Part shown: positions 33,281 through 47,119 of the stretch, in pieces
How positions within the stretch are numbered: position 1 is the stretch's first letter
How the letters are laid out: every line of letters starts with the position of its first letter
The notes under the pieces: generated by a model
Databases searched by the model: none
What the model saw: only the letters and a program-made list of their open reading frames with translations
Told to the model about the DNA's origin: nothing
Program-made: the position numbers and the translations under genes
Assembly (NCBI RefSeq): GCF_019578655.1
Contig: NC_063259.1
Coordinates: forward strand, 21,439,277 to 21,503,276
Direction of reading: 5' to 3'
Length of the DNA stretch: 64,000 nucleotides
DNA from: Ricinus communis
Lineage: Eukaryota > Streptophyta > Magnoliopsida > Malpighiales > Euphorbiaceae

Positions 33281-36200
33281 CTATTGCTCAAGAGGAATCC
33301 ACTGCATTTCTAGTTGTAGTTCCCCAGATTCAACATTTTGGAGCTTCAGTGAGATCTCTTGTTTTACCTTCCCATCAACAATGTTAATGATGCTATCTTC
33401 CATAAGCGCATTGTCGTTTGATTTCAGCCATTTTCCTATTTGCATATTTCCAAACATATCCGGTCTCCCAAATGCCATTGCTGATGTTATCAATGGCTGG
33501 ACATCAATCTCCGCTTCTCCCATTATGTCGTCAGCTGAAAATGTGTCGTGATCAAATACTTGCTGCAATATAGAAAGTGAAAGATCAGATCAACAATTGT
33601 GCGGCTTAGGCACTGATGTTCTTTTTTCTTTCTCATATATGGAAATGGCATATAATCTTCTATGAGTTCAGAGGTCATCATTCCAAAAGGGATCTATGTC
33701 GCAATGCTTACAACTAGAGGAAGTCTTGCCTACTGATTAATTGCGGCATCTTGTCGTTATCTTATTAATGCATAGTATTAACTTTGAATTTTCTAGCAAA
33801 GTTATTTCATTTGCAACTAACCTCCCAGAGGCGCATGCTTGGCCCTTGGTGCCTCAGAGCCTATAATACCTATGGCCTCATATCACAGCATATTTACAAA
33901 TTTAGTAATGGAATATGGTCTTTTTAGACATAAAATATCTCAGGTTCTACACCACTACATAATGTTTGTGTTAATTAAGGAAACAAAGAAATAGTTTCAC
34001 TCTTTGAACTTTGAATCTTTAAAGTGTCAACAGATATGCAAAAAGAATTCACATCATTTAAGAAGAATAAAAAGCTTACCAACTTTACAGGTCCAAAATT
34101 TTGTGGAACCGACAGCATGAGTTCCTCATTCCAAACCGGATTCAAATTGCTACGTACTACAGTCGTTTGAACTGTCTAATAACAAAAACACCCAGTATAT
34201 CATCAGTATGATGCACCATTTTGAATGAAGCAGTGGCCTTTCTTCACTAGTTATATCTTTTCTACCAAAAGGAATTGATAAATCACAATGCACGAGTAAC
34301 TCTACACTAGGTGACAGCACATATTTGTTGCTCTACACCATGCATACATACACACCATAGAACAAAGCTTTGGAAAATGTCTGACTGGTCATTCAACCAA
34401 TTGAATGGTATTAAATCGTAACCAAGTGATCATCATACACTTATACATGCACAACAAAAGGAAAAAAGGATGTAGGAAATCCCACAACAAATGCCATAGA
34501 ATCAACATGACTTTTACAATTGAAAAATTATTATGAACTTTTCTAATCCTCTTACTTTGAAGATTAAAGTAAATAAATAAATAATGAACAATAAAAAGAA
34601 GAAAAATGTAACTAACTTGTTTCCCAAGAGTTAGGACCACATATGGATCGCTTGACATCATATCTCTAATAGCTAACTTGAAGATTAAAGTAAATAAATA
34701 AATAATGAACAATAAAAAGAAGAAAAATGTAACTAACTTGTTTCCCAAGAGTTAGGACCACATATGGATCGCTTGACATCATATCTCTAATAGCTAAATT
34801 TGTACCATTTTTAACTTTGACCTTCAGCAATCCAATAAATTCGACCATGCCTTCCTCCTGCAAATTCCAGCACCAAATCAGCCGAAATTATTTACAGAAT
34901 AAGAGCATCAACATATAGTTAGTGAAATTAATTGTTACCAAACTTTGTTGATATTAATATCAAACTATCATAAATTGTTTGATGTCCTGTTAGTAATTGC
35001 ACAAGAATATTTCCAGATGGTAATACTTTCATACAGAAATGTTGAGCTGAAAGGAATCAATCTGATGCACATAAGTGCATGGCTGTGCAAGGTTGGAAAA
35101 CAAATTTGTGACCCGATTTTTTACAATATGAACATCTAACTTATTCCAAGAACAGATATACAAACTAGCGGTGAAAAAAGCACAGCAATATTACCGATGT
35201 CTGTGATGTACTTGCAATTCGAAAACTATCCAAAAACCTCCTAGAAAAACTCGATTGAACAGACATAGTAGACTTTCCTGAAGTAATCCGCAAGCTAGGT
35301 TTCAAAAACTCTTGAAGCTCATACTTAGACCTACACGAATATTGAAAATAAGTAAGGGATCACCTAATAACCAGACAAAGACTGATCAGTAACTGCTTTT
35401 CGGTACCAACAATACAAGATCCAAACTGCAATAATAGTGACTTTGCTCTCAAACTTACAATACAAGTGATACAGTAACAGAAACAAATCTATAAACACAT
35501 AAATAATTGTTATGGTTGTGAGTCGTAGTGTTGGAAGGTATCAATACTAAGCATCAATTTTCATACATAGTTCCATAAGAAAATCTTTCCAACCTGATGA
35601 ATCTCATACGCTCATCGTGAGAAGCATCTGGATGTGGCTTTGAAACTCCCTCAGGTATAAAGGCCTCATATATTGCATTAGCAGTAGAGTTTCCTCCAAC
35701 TTCAATCATCGCATCAATTTCATCGTCAGACCACTCATCCAATGTCACAGATAAAACCTGAACAATTCAAATTAACATTACCCTAAGTGAGGAATCAGAA
35801 TTTTTTGAGCAGTTTAAGGAGGCTTGTGAGCTCATCATACTCTAAGACACAGACAAGCTCACAGATACAAGTTGTAAGCATCATATAGGCACCAATTAGG
35901 TCACTTTAGCACATTCACATGTACATAACCTTTAGACCTAAGCACCTAATGCTAAGTTCCATTTTTTACACCCTAGAAGCTGCCTTAGAAAATGCAATTA
36001 AAAAAAAAAATGAAATTTCAACCTGAAATTTTCAGCCTCTCAGGTCAAGTACATAGATGGATGCTTTTGCAAGCAGTTTAGTACTAAACAATTTGGTGTA
36101 TCCCTCAAAAGTCAAAATGTACATTTGACAATTGTTGAGCATAAAAATGGTGGGTTGGTACTTAAGTCTTGCAAAACTCACAAACACTTTATTTCATAGT

Positions 36201-38875
36201 AACATGATTTTACACTGTAAGGTGGCTTTGGAGTTGGGCCATTTGTCATCTCTAATGTTTCCTTAAAAAAATTGTGCATGCCTAGATACTCGGAAACTTT
36301 TGTTAGTTTAAGATGGAGAAGACTCCGTGACAGAAGAAATTAGCTTGCCTTGGACTTGGTTAGCCATAGAGTAAGTAATTGCCTGCATGTGCAAAAATCA
36401 GGCTTCTAGTGACCTGCTGAGTTATAAGCGGGTGTTCGTATCATTATCTGGCAGCTCTGCTTTAAAAAAGGCTTTGAGTGGGGCAACTTTTGCATTATCG
36501 AGCTTCATTGGAAGGCTTGCTTTTTGAGGTTCTTGTTTTTCCGCTAGTCTCTTTTGATTATGTGACTTAGAGAGATATCTTATTCTTCAGGATGTATTGT
36601 ACTTCTTCTATTTCACAATATTTCTTGTTACTTGCAAACGAGAGAGAGAGAGATTTGCAAAAAACAATACAACAGAATCAAATAAGTTTATCTTCTGGGT
36701 CTGAAGATGCTTTTCCATGTTTTAACAGATAAAGATAAGTGAATCTTCTAAAATATGCAAGCCAATGCAAATCATAATGTACTCATAATTCAACAATCAA
36801 TAGATCTTCAATGAGAGGCATATTGCAAATAAACAAAAACCACCTCCTAAAATGGTGTGAGACCGTAATTGAAATATTTAAACTGAGAGCAACATGTAAG
36901 CATTACCTTTGAAATATGAGTACCAAGGCTTCTATGCACACCACAACATTTTAAGCATATAAAAACTCCAATATTTGCAGACCTGCAGATAAGGTTGTCC
37001 AATAACTTCTTATTAACTTTGACAGGTATATGTCAGATAAAATTAACTTATTGTTCTTTATTCTCCTTCAACCATGCACAAAAATGTTATTTATGCCTTT
37101 TATAGGCTCTACAGGAAGCATGCGCGAATATGTTCATACTACCAAGTCCTACAAAACCTCTCTGTCCCATAAATAAAGGAGAAACTAGGTCATAGAGCTG
37201 TTTCTTTAGAATGTGGAAGCCTCCATTCCACTAATATATGCAAAGCCTATATTCAATCTGAAGTTATAAAAGACTCAGCAACTTACGCCCATTTAGGATC
37301 CGGAGCAGCACAGTCAGCACAAAAGCGATTATCACTTTTGAGCAACAAATCTTTTAATCTTCTTTTACCTGCAAAGTATAAATCAGAAGATGTGGATAGT
37401 GTCATAAAATAATCTTGCAGAGCAGTCAAATGAATAGATTCTGATATGTGGATAGTGTCATAAAATAATCTTGCAGAGCACTAAAATGAAAAGATCTAAA
37501 ATCTATAAAAAAAAAAAAAAACTTCAATTTTTTTTTTTTTTTTGGGAGGGGGGGGGGGAAGGGAGATTTTTGTTTTTCCTGCTATATTGGTGTGTGTGTG
37601 TGGGGGGGGAGGGGGGGTAAAAAAGTTCCATCCCTCCTGCTCTGCACCTGAAGGGGAACCATCCTACTACTTGTTGCCTATGATCAAGGGATAAACACAG
37701 ATACAACAGAAAGAATTCAGTCTCATATATATATTAAACTAAAAAAATTGAAAAATTCTTTGATGCATCTTGTTGAAAACAAGAAAGAAATATGTATTAT
37801 ATTCAATTTCATCAACCAGTGCTGGGAAGTGGTGTGGAGGTAATAGAAGAATGAGAACAACAAGAATCAACCCCTTGCAATCTTCAGCATGCTAACCTCT
37901 GTTGAAATAAAACTTCAAATACCAGCAGCCGCTAAATAGTTGTCGAATGCTAGAATGATTTCCCCCGAACTTAATATAAAAAATAATCCTAGGCTGAAAG
38001 ACGACACTACATGATGTTCATCCTACAGACCAGTATGAGTTGTAGAGTATCTGCAACTTCACCAGTGTAAGCTATTACCCTCCACGGGTTGATAAATGCT
38101 AGACTCCACAAGCAATGCATTGCTTCTCAAGTTTCCTCACAAATTGCAAATGCATGAACTGCCAGAATACAATGATAATTTGCAAATCTAAAATAATGCA
38201 GATAAGCAATAATACACCTAATTTGCATTTCAAGCAGATTAGAATTCCCTATACTGTTAAGGAATTTAAATCTTATACAAAAGTAAGAGTGATGAAACTT
38301 ATATTCATCAGTCCTAGTATAAGTTTATAAAAGAAAAGCTCAGAGACTAGTTGAAAAAGAAAAATGAAAGGAAAAGAAAAGATTTTAATTTTCCATAGGA
38401 CAGTACAGTGTTTGAAGTTAACTATTCAACTTTTGTCTCGATGTTGGATCAAACACAAATGGGAAAGGCACAAATGCTAAGCACCTTATTGCCCTAAGGA
38501 TATTCATGTTCTAACTTATTAATAAGCACAATGAATTCTCCATCTCCAAGAGCTTCTTCATTCCTATCAAATGTCCCCTGCCATCAAATAGCTTCTGAAT
38601 TATCTTATTGATTACCCTGCAGCCATTTTTGTTTTTACAATTCTGAAGGTTATTAGAGGCTTGTAAAGCATTATTTCCCTTCACATGATGATAATTGAGC
38701 AAATCCTAATCCAAAGTACACTAAGAATCCATAAATGTGCTCCTAATGTCTTCTAAACTAAGATTCATATATATTAGTCGCAGGTTTTGCTGCCGATAAA
38801 AACAATCATCATTATTACTTGAAGCATCAACATCGTACCTGAGCCAGGCCTCTGAAGGTCTGATACACGGTTCAT
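33281..38875 (-). CDS. AGD12: ArfGAP with C2 domain (AGD12/AGD13 type)
   Basis: Eight coding exons on the minus strand: 38875-38839, 37368-37287, 36982-36907, 35757-35594, 35330-35195, 34857-34738, 34175-34080 and 33562-33281. Every junction has GT/AG and the phase is kept, giving 330 residues (Arabidopsis AGD12 is about 337). The ArfGAP zinc finger is CX2CX16CX2C with Cys29, 32, 49 and 52, and the catalytic arginine lies in HRSLG (Arg57). A C2 domain spans about residues 170-270 with acidic Ca-binding residues Asp190 and Asp195 ([10 protein letters not shown]) and Asp241, 243 and 249. Known members activate GTP hydrolysis on Arf GTPases and bind phosphoinositides through C2, in vesicle traffic and gravitropism. 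Exon 6 and its donor lie in a 121-bp tandem duplication. A noncoding 5' exon probably lies near 39680-39775. Confidence 0.92.
34557..34797 (-). repeat. 121-bp tandem duplication across the exon 6 donor of the ArfGAP gene
   Basis: Two copies (34557-34677 and 34678-34797) with no difference seen by eye. Each contains the last part of exon 6, the donor (GGGAAACAA then GTTAGT) and the first part of the intron. The gene-proximal copy is exonic; the second lies within the intron and repeats the donor at 34616-34615. Reading through the first donor gives a stop after about 26 codons. Confidence 0.9.
37391..37485. repeat. 56-bp tandem duplication in intron 1 of the ArfGAP gene
   Basis: TGTGGATAGTGTCATAAAAT starts at 37391 and again at 37447. 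The shared part runs about 38 bp, to TTGCAGAGCA. Confidence 0.8.
37544..37617 (+). repeat. G-run cluster with (TG)n in an ArfGAP intron
   Basis: GGGAGGG, an 11-G run, AAGGGAG at 37544-37565, then (TG)n and two G runs of 7-8 at 37602-37617. This fits the pattern of quadruplex-forming sequence on the plus strand, which is the template strand of the gene. Confidence 0.7.
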
Positions 38876-39746
38876 TGCTTCTTTGATAAGAAAAAAATCA
38901 TCCAACAAAGCTTTAAGCACTAAACTGTCTGCAATAAATCACAAAAAATGGAGGGTAGAACCTAATTTAGCAACAATAATAGCAAAAGTAGCCATTACAG
39001 CTTTGTGCTTTCTGGCTAAGAACCTAATAACCAATATAGCCTAGTAAGGACAACACAGTATCTGAATGCATCAAAACTTATCCGGATAGTGGTTCAAAGA
39101 AAAGGGGAGGAAACTCCAAATATAAATAAGAGAAATCTGCAAGTGGGGACTCAAGATTATTATATAGGCACTCAAGTGCCAACGCAATCACACGATAGTA
39201 AACTGAATGGATCAGTATACAAACAGAAAGATAAAATCTTTATTACTCGTGGATAAAATGGAAGAGCAAGAAAATTTAAAAAAAAAAATTGAAAAAGAAA
39301 TGATCTTCGCCGTGTTAAATCAGAACCCAAATGAGGGAAAATCCGAAACGACACAAGAAATGTAAATTTCTATCCCTTTCTCAGCATTCAAACAATATAG
39401 AGAAAGAAAAATCAGAATCGATGAAAAAGAGAATTACTTCTAATTGCATGATTAATACAAACAATAGAAATTGTCAATCAATGACAAATATAGATTTATA
39501 ACCATGATATATAATCAATGAATAGCAACAAAAACAATTTAAACCAATAAATAGGCAATAGAATGTAGAATATAACATGCAGAACCCAAGAAAGCAAAGA
39601 TTAAAAAGAAAAAACAGAAGAAGAATAAGATGATCTAAATAAGAGACAGAGAGATATAGACGGAATTGGGAATTCACCAGTAAAAGTTGTCAAAGAATTG
39701 AAAACCTGAATTGAAAATCCAAAAATCCTTCCTTATTCCTCAAGAG

Positions 39747-39771
39747 GGAGAGAGAGAGAGAGAGAGAGAGA
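39747..39771. repeat. (GA)n run at the 5' end of the ArfGAP gene
   Basis: About 12 GA units. On the gene strand it reads (CT)n, common in plant 5'UTRs, and it lies where the first noncoding exon or core promoter is expected. Confidence 0.8.
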
Positions 39772-39779
39772 CAAAAGCT

Positions 39780-42200
39780 GCAGCCTTTAAAAGAGAAAGT
39801 ATTTCAGACCATTTATTTAATATATATTAAGAAAATTAAACCATTTTAGCAATATTAAGAAAAATAAATATGACTGTTTTTTTGGTATGAGATAAAGTTT
39901 GTGAGATGGGAAGGTCAAGACATGAATTGATCTGTTCGTTGGAAATGGATTGTTCTGCTGCCAATGCCCTCCCTCGCATCCAATTTATAAATAAGCAATT
40001 AATAAATATATGAAAAACTTCTCGTTTAAGAAAACAGAAAATCAATAATTGATTTACTACATTAATGCCTACCTGCCAATTGTCAAAAGTTGTATATATT
40101 TAATCTATAAAATTTATTTCATTTACAAGAAATTGGTTTAGATTAAAGGAAAAGAATTGTATTGAATTATTACAGCTGAAATTAAATTTTAAAATTTTTT
40201 ACATTAATATGGTAATATATTTAATAATATTAAAATATTTTTTAAAAATTTATTATTTTTATTTTATTTTTTATATTTTTTAAATTAAATAAAATTCGAC
40301 TAAATATAATATAAAATTCTAAAAAAATAACTATTATTTTCTTTCTAAAAATCTGAATAAATTTAACTGGTGAAAATATTTACTTTTACTTTAAAATTCA
40401 AAATTTTACATTTATATTAAATCAATTATTATTTTATAATCAGTGTTAAGAAAATTAAATAATTATTTCTATTATATATTTTGTAACCTATTTGGATCTC
40501 CTATAATTAAAAAAAAATGACAAAAACTAAAAAAAATATTAAATATAAAGAATGAGTATTATTTAATTATTATTTTTATATATTATTTTTTTCCTTTTAA
40601 TTTATTACTTAAATTTTTAAAATTGTACGTTACCAAATTGTCTATTTTGGATGGCTAACCGTGATCGAATGTGTTAGAAGAGTCTTACCACATAATACAA
40701 TGTATCTCATCAAATAAAATAAATAGCCTTATTTATTAAATTCAAGATTTGAAAATTCAGAGAAGACACACAAACATATCTGAAATACTTATCTACTTAC
40801 CAAAACCTATATGCATAGTAGAATTTTCAACAAAAACACAATACTAAGATTTGAATCAAACAAATCAAAATCAAACCATCTTAAGACTAAAAAATTTATC
40901 GATGATTTCTTCGAATTAAACCAAATTAATATAAAGCAAAATGATTCATCTATCATGTATTTTTTTTTTAAATATACTTTTACTTTTAAAATTTATCAAT
41001 TTAGTCTATTACTTTTTCATTTTTAGTCGAATATATCCTAATTCAATTTGGTGTGCGCTAGCTCTGATATGGCATACATACATGCCATTTTTTATGCCTA
41101 CAAGAATTACTACAATTATAAAATCTTTCGCTAAATGCATATTTGCACAGTTGATTTTTGTCCATTTTGTTATTTTAATATTTTAACTTTCGATATTACC
41201 TAATAGACATATTTACAGACTTATATTTTTTATTTTTATTAAAAACTATTAAATTTTAAATAAAAATAAGAATAAAGATAAAAATATGATTATATAAAAT
41301 AAAAATTAAGAGGCTCATCAAAATAATACTTAAAAGTTCAACAATTTAATAATATATTTTTCCAAAAAAAAAGAAAAAGAAAGAACAAAAGCAAAAGATA
41401 AGGCATTGATAATTGCTCCTAAAGTAGGATGGAAATTGACATTTAGGAGTCAACATCACCATATTATATATAAGGGGCTGAAACAAGGCATATATTTCCC
41501 CCCCAGGGACCAACATGAAAAGCCTATCTATGAAGTTTCTTCTCACTGGACATTCTTTTATTACTTAAAAGTTCCCTTTTTTTATTTATTTTTAATGAAA
41601 CTCTTTTATAAAATAACAATTAAAGGAATAGAAAGTAATCAAGCTTTTAAAATTTTAAGAACTAAATTATAAGACAAATTTAAATTATGTTCTTTATCAT
41701 GCAAAAATCTTTTTATATATTAATGTGCAGATTCTTTTAGTCCTATTATTTAAAAAAACTTTATTCTATGATACAGAATTTCACTTTTTATTTAGAAAAA
41801 CAAAAGAATCAGAAACTTTGGAACATTGAATTTAAAATACTATAATAAATTCCACTCCAATTAAGAAGCTAATCTCATGTTAATCTCTATTGTTAAACTA
41901 TAGAAACAGTGTCTGACATATTGAGGCATGTGTGCCTAGAAGCCAGGCATGTCCAAGGAGACAATGCGACTGCCCATTTGCAACTGCCATTGCATCTGCA
42001 AGAAAAATGGTGGTGCAAGAGAGACAGAGAAGGGCTAAGTAGCTAAGGTATCCGCTGGCTATGCATGTTCAGGCAAAGACAACACTGGTTGATGGACTAA
42101 TATAATAATCTTTAAACTATAAAAGCCAGAAGGACTGCTAATTTGTTCTGATTAAGAGAATCATTTGATTATTAAATGATACAGATGAATGGGAACAGCT
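39780..42200. other. Intergenic region between the ArfGAP and FNR genes
   Basis: It holds the ArfGAP promoter (next to 39780) and, at the right end (about 42200-42321), the FNR 3'UTR. AT-rich in between, and no gene is supported. Confidence 0.5.
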
Positions 42201-42321
42201 AATCAAGTTTCTGCAAAGCTGACCAAATTCAATATCCAACAATCTCCACATTGCCTGATGGGGCTGCTAATTTTCTTCTGAAGGAAAAACAGGCAAGAAC
42301 CAGGTTCATAATATGCAAATA

Positions 42322-45300
42322 TCAGTAAACTTCAACGTGCCATTGCTTGTTCTTTTTAAGCTGTGAGAGCTTCTGGTCCCAGCTTTCTCCTCTTTGTTCT
42401 GCAACTTTCTTCAGTGTATCTTGAATCCCAGGCATCATTCCCTTAAGCCCACAGAAATATATATGAGCTCCACCATCTAAGAGTTTGAAGATCTCGTCAC
42501 TGTATTCCTCAATCTTATCTTGAACATACATCTTTCCCCCATTCTTGTTCTTCTGTTCCCTGCTAAGTGCCTTGTCATACCGGAAGTGATCTGGGTAGTC
42601 CTCAAGGTACTTTGTGAATTCATCATCATAGAGGAGACTGTCAGTGTTTGCCACCCCAAGGAAAAGCCAAGCAAGACCACCAAATTTGAATGTGGGAACA
42701 TCCTCCATGAACATACGTCGGAGGTAACCTCTAAAGGGAGCCACACCAGTGCCAGTAGCAATCATTATGTGGGTAGCATTAGGGTCAGATTCAGGCAAAA
42801 GCATTATTTTGCCAGAGGGTCCTGCCACAAAAAGCAATCTAGTGCTGAATAAAAGGGGAATGAAAAGAAAAGGAAGGAAAGCATACTGTCTAGTTAAATA
42901 AATAAATAGACCTATTATTAGACGTAAACTTCAAAATTCCAGCACATGCACACACATGTACCTTTCTTTTACATGTACACAGTATTTTAATCCTAAATTC
43001 GCGTGTGCAGCCACATGCACTTACCACTTGTTTGATTGAACAATTTCAAGCTAATCCATTTGCTGATATAAGTATAGGCAAGAATTAAGCATCATAGACA
43101 AGCAGAAAACTCCAAACACCCATATCATGTCTTTTGATACAGAAATATTATGATTGATCTATTAGCTTGCGAATAGGAGTTAAATCTATAACTGAACATC
43201 AAGCAACAGAACATGAAAAGTGAATGAATGAGTAAAAGGATCTGATTTAAGAGATTTGGTGAATCTTGTAGTCTTCCACAAATTAGTAAGGCCATACCAG
43301 TGATCTGAACTTTATCTCCTGGCTTTGAGTTGCAAAGGAAATTACTGCATATGCCCATCTTTGAAGGATCCTCCTTTCCAGTCTCAGGATCATAGTACAG
43401 AGCACGGCGAACGCATAAAGTAGCGGTCTTGCCATCAAAATTGTCTCCATACCTGGTTGATGCAATCGAATAAAGACGTACATTGTGAGGAGCCCCTGGC
43501 TTCTTTGGATTTTCACCCTAGAATGCCAAAAAAATTCAATCAGGAAACAAGTTGCAATACTTCTGTACAGGGTAATATCATAATGTGCGCACCAAGATGC
43601 CAAGACAAAGTAGGAAATAAATGAGGCTATAAGGTAACAGGTTTGAACCCACATTTTGGCAAAGACTGGATAGCAAATGGAGATTCAATAAAAAGATAAA
43701 AAAAAAAAAAAAAAACCGAGGATCCCAACTATGTAAACTTGAAGTCAATAGTTAACAAATCAGCCACATAGTATTCAGTACAAAAATAATTAGATGATAA
43801 TGCAGAGTTGAGAACATGCATTTTTCTAAATGAAATGTATCCATGAAAGAAAGTTTAACGTCTGCTTTTAAGAATAAATCCTTTAAATCCCCTAGCTAAA
43901 CTCACCCAAAACAGAAAAGATAGAAGTGACATATTAAGAATAAATTACATAGCAATAGCAACTAAAAATAAAGTGTAAAACATTAAAAGAAAAAAGCACG
44001 ATAAATATCCTAACTTACAGGAGGGATAACACCATAACTTTGCCCTTCCCAATACGGAACATTACCACCATGATCAATCACGATGTGGCACGTCTCTCCA
44101 GGAGCTTTTGGGCCTACAAGCCTCTCAACAGAAGCAATAGTTGCAGTGTAAGGTTCCTTGGGCTTGTATAAATTCAATGGAGGCTCTTTGGCATCTTCAA
44201 GTTCTAATGGTGAAACTGCAACCTTCGATCTGCTGGCTTGTTGAACTGACATGCATACTACATATTGATTCTTCAATTGAACCTTTCTTGATTTCAAGTC
44301 CAAAGCCAAGGAAGGGGCCCATGATTTACCACTGAAGCTTATACTGTGTGTCTGCAACAAGATAAAGTGCGCTCAGTACATGCAAAAAATAAGAAAGACT
44401 TGGTGGCTATTTCCCCTTTGCAAGTTAATGTCATTTTAGAAATCGCGACAAAAGAAACTGTCAAGAGGAGCAACCGATAAAAAGATACTAAGGATTCAGA
44501 ATCAAATACTGATGCACATCTAGAAACTCAACAACATATCCTTCACATTGAATTTGGCCTTATAATAAAAAATAGTCAAGAAAATGCTGTATCAACAAAG
44601 AAAATACACATAGTTACAGTTATACTTACTAGGATAATAATGAAATAGTTTAATCATGGCTACTAGACCTCTTTGAGTAGGATTTGTCAAAAAATTAGCT
44701 CTTCCTTGTGGAGGCAATTTCATCACCAAAATACAGGGTTTCCCAGTAATTGATTAAACAAAGTACAGAAGCATAAGAACCAGTATCCAAATTTAATAAA
44801 CAAAGTTCATACAGTGACAACGCCTTGCACCTTGAATGCGATATACACATGTGCTAGGAATTAACTTTAGACAATTTCACGAAAAGAAAACAAAGAAGGC
44901 CAGCATGCAATTAAACCTATTTGAATTAATGTGCAATTTATACATTTCTCTAAGAACACCAAATATAGTGATAGAAAGCCGTAAAGCCGAAAGCCCAAGA
45001 TGTGGGTGATAATGTATCAAGCCAAGGACATGTTAAAAAAAAAACTGCACTTCACTTTTCTCTTTCACCAACTCCTTCTATTAGGCTTTAAAGTTTAGAT
45101 GATTACTAAAAAGGTCTGCCCATTTTTCATTCAATTAGCAATCCAAGTCATACTTAAATTAATTTCATTTCAACCTAAATCAAAAGGCTATATACCTTTC
45201 ACTGCATACAAACAACAGAATCCTACTTTAGAATTCCATTGATCCATTCAGGATCAAGCCATCTAATAATTCAGCCTGCAGCTTAAGTCAGATTGAAGAA

Positions 45301-46162
45301 GCATATCAGCAAACTTGGCATAACACTTAACCATGAAACAAGAACATAAAAGGAACAAGGAAGAACGAAGAACACCAGATCTTCTTATTCATTGTTTACC
45401 CTTCGCTATCTCCTAAGAATACAAATGAAACCACTTAAAAGACTCTTCAAATGGGATGCACTCTCTTAAGGAATGTAAACATTCAGAACAGAGGCTACAG
45501 TTTAGTGCAGACGGTAGACCCTTTCAACATATCTGAGCATGAAAAAGATATTATGGTTATACATCCATCAGTACGTATTAAATATTTTTAAGAAAAGGGC
45601 TACGCATAAGCAAGATATTTAGATACTTGCAATAGTGGGTCCACTCAATGCTTACAAGCCCAAATTTGTACACATCGTTATCAAAAGGTAAAAGGTCAAA
45701 CTTTTATCTCTCCATGAAACAAAATTAGCACTTGTCAAAAAATCCCTAAAATCTGCTGGTGTTACCTTAAAAACTGATCTCTTGAGAGTCGAATCGCTCC
45801 CAACAGGGACAGCTAAAGAAACCTGCAGAAACACACAAAAAAAAAAAAAATCAACTTTGTCAAGAATCAATCTCTAATCTATAATCATCCAACTGGGGTA
45901 TGATTAAAACTAAGTTTGATTGCAGAAAATGAAGGAAAAGGCTAAGAAAGGAGCAAAATTTATAAAGTGTCCAGTGCATGCCCATAGCAAACATAATCGT
46001 TATAATCAATACAAAATTTTCGCTTTTCTTTTACTTTTCTTTCCGGGAAACCAAAAAAAAATTCAAAAGAATGCAAGAGAATGTTAAAAAATAAATAAAA
46101 AATTGAAAACAATGAGTTTGAGGGATGAGGCTGACCTGTGAAACTGCTGCAGAATGGGCCAT
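42322..46162 (-). CDS. RFNR: Ferredoxin-NADP+ reductase, root-type isozyme, plastid
   Basis: Five exons on the minus strand: 46162-46136, 45822-45766, 44351-44019, 43517-43298 and 42821-42322. All junctions are GT/AG and in phase, giving 378 residues. Residues 1 to about 62 form a Ser-rich, basic plastid transit peptide. The mature enzyme shows the FAD-binding RLYSIAS (about 153-159), GICSNFLC, the NADP-binding ATGTGVAP (234-241), [12 protein letters not shown] and the C-terminal VEVY, whose Tyr stacks on the flavin. Root-type FNRs pass electrons from NADPH to ferredoxin in non-green plastids, supporting nitrite and sulfite assimilation. The extended N-terminus and QWHVEVY fit the root type better than leaf FNR; this subtype is from memory of the family. 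Confidence 0.95.
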
Positions 46163-46226
46163 GATCAGATCAGAGAAAGAGGTAGAGAGAGTGTAGTGAG
46201 TTTGTAAAATACGGGATTTAATTGGT

Positions 46227-46233
46227 TTTATAG
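46227..46233 (-). promoter_or_regulatory. Probable TATA box of the FNR gene
   Basis: CCCTATAAAACC on the minus strand, about 65 bp upstream of the ATG at 46162, leaving a short CT-rich 5'UTR. Confidence 0.6.
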
Positions 46234-46239
46234 GGTCTA

Positions 46240-47119
46240 TAAGATTGGATCATGAGAAAGTAAAAAAGAAAAGATGATGATGAAGAACTTGAGTAGTTCA
46301 GAGTGACCCTTTGGAGAGTAGCAAAAGACGGATCTTTGGGTGTGCCTCTCCAGTTTACTATAGTGGTACTACCAACCTGCTGGCTGCTCTGCTCTCTATT
46401 ATATGTTGCCTTTTGTTTTTTTAATGTTGTCAAACTTTTCTCCTATGTAGTTTATACCAATGCTATGTATTGCATTTACCAACAACTCCCTTCTTCTTCT
46501 TCTTTTCCACTATTTTAACATTTTTTTTTTGGTTAATCCATTTCTCTTAAACCTTTCTTCAATTAATGAAATATCTATTAGACTGTGGGCATATAAGAGG
46601 ATAATTATAAAATGATAATAAGTCTTAGTTTGAAGGAGAGGATTTACATGAACACTCTAAAACTCTGTAATGTTTGATGAGTCAAATATAAATTTATAAT
46701 AAAAAAAATATATTCAAATGTTTAAATTTTATATTGCTTGCAGCATTTTTAGTAGTAGTCTTTATATTAAAGATACAGTTTTTATGATAAAAAAATATTT
46801 ATATATAAAGAATTAAAAAGTTTCATTAAAATATAATAGACCCTTTTGTAGTTTTCTTTTTATATTATTTTTATTTTTATAAATATTAATAATATTAATT
46901 CTAATATTTTTATTTTAACTAATGAAAAAATAAAATAAAAGAATATTAATTAATAAAATATATAAAAATCTGTAGTATATTTATTGAACGCAAAAAAGAG
47001 AGATAAACTAACCATTTACATTATATTTAAGAAATTAAAAATATATTAAAATTTTATTTTAAAATATGATTGTTTTAAAATATTATTGTACTAATTGTTT
47101 ATTCGTGCAAAGTACTATC
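46240..47119. other. Upstream region of the FNR gene
   Basis: The first few hundred bases are of normal composition and probably promoter. The rest is AT-rich without genes. Confidence 0.4.

Noticed and set aside
34389..34748. 119-codon minus-strand frame in the ArfGAP intron
   Set aside because: It arises from the tandem duplication of exon 6 plus intron sequence and is not a separate gene.
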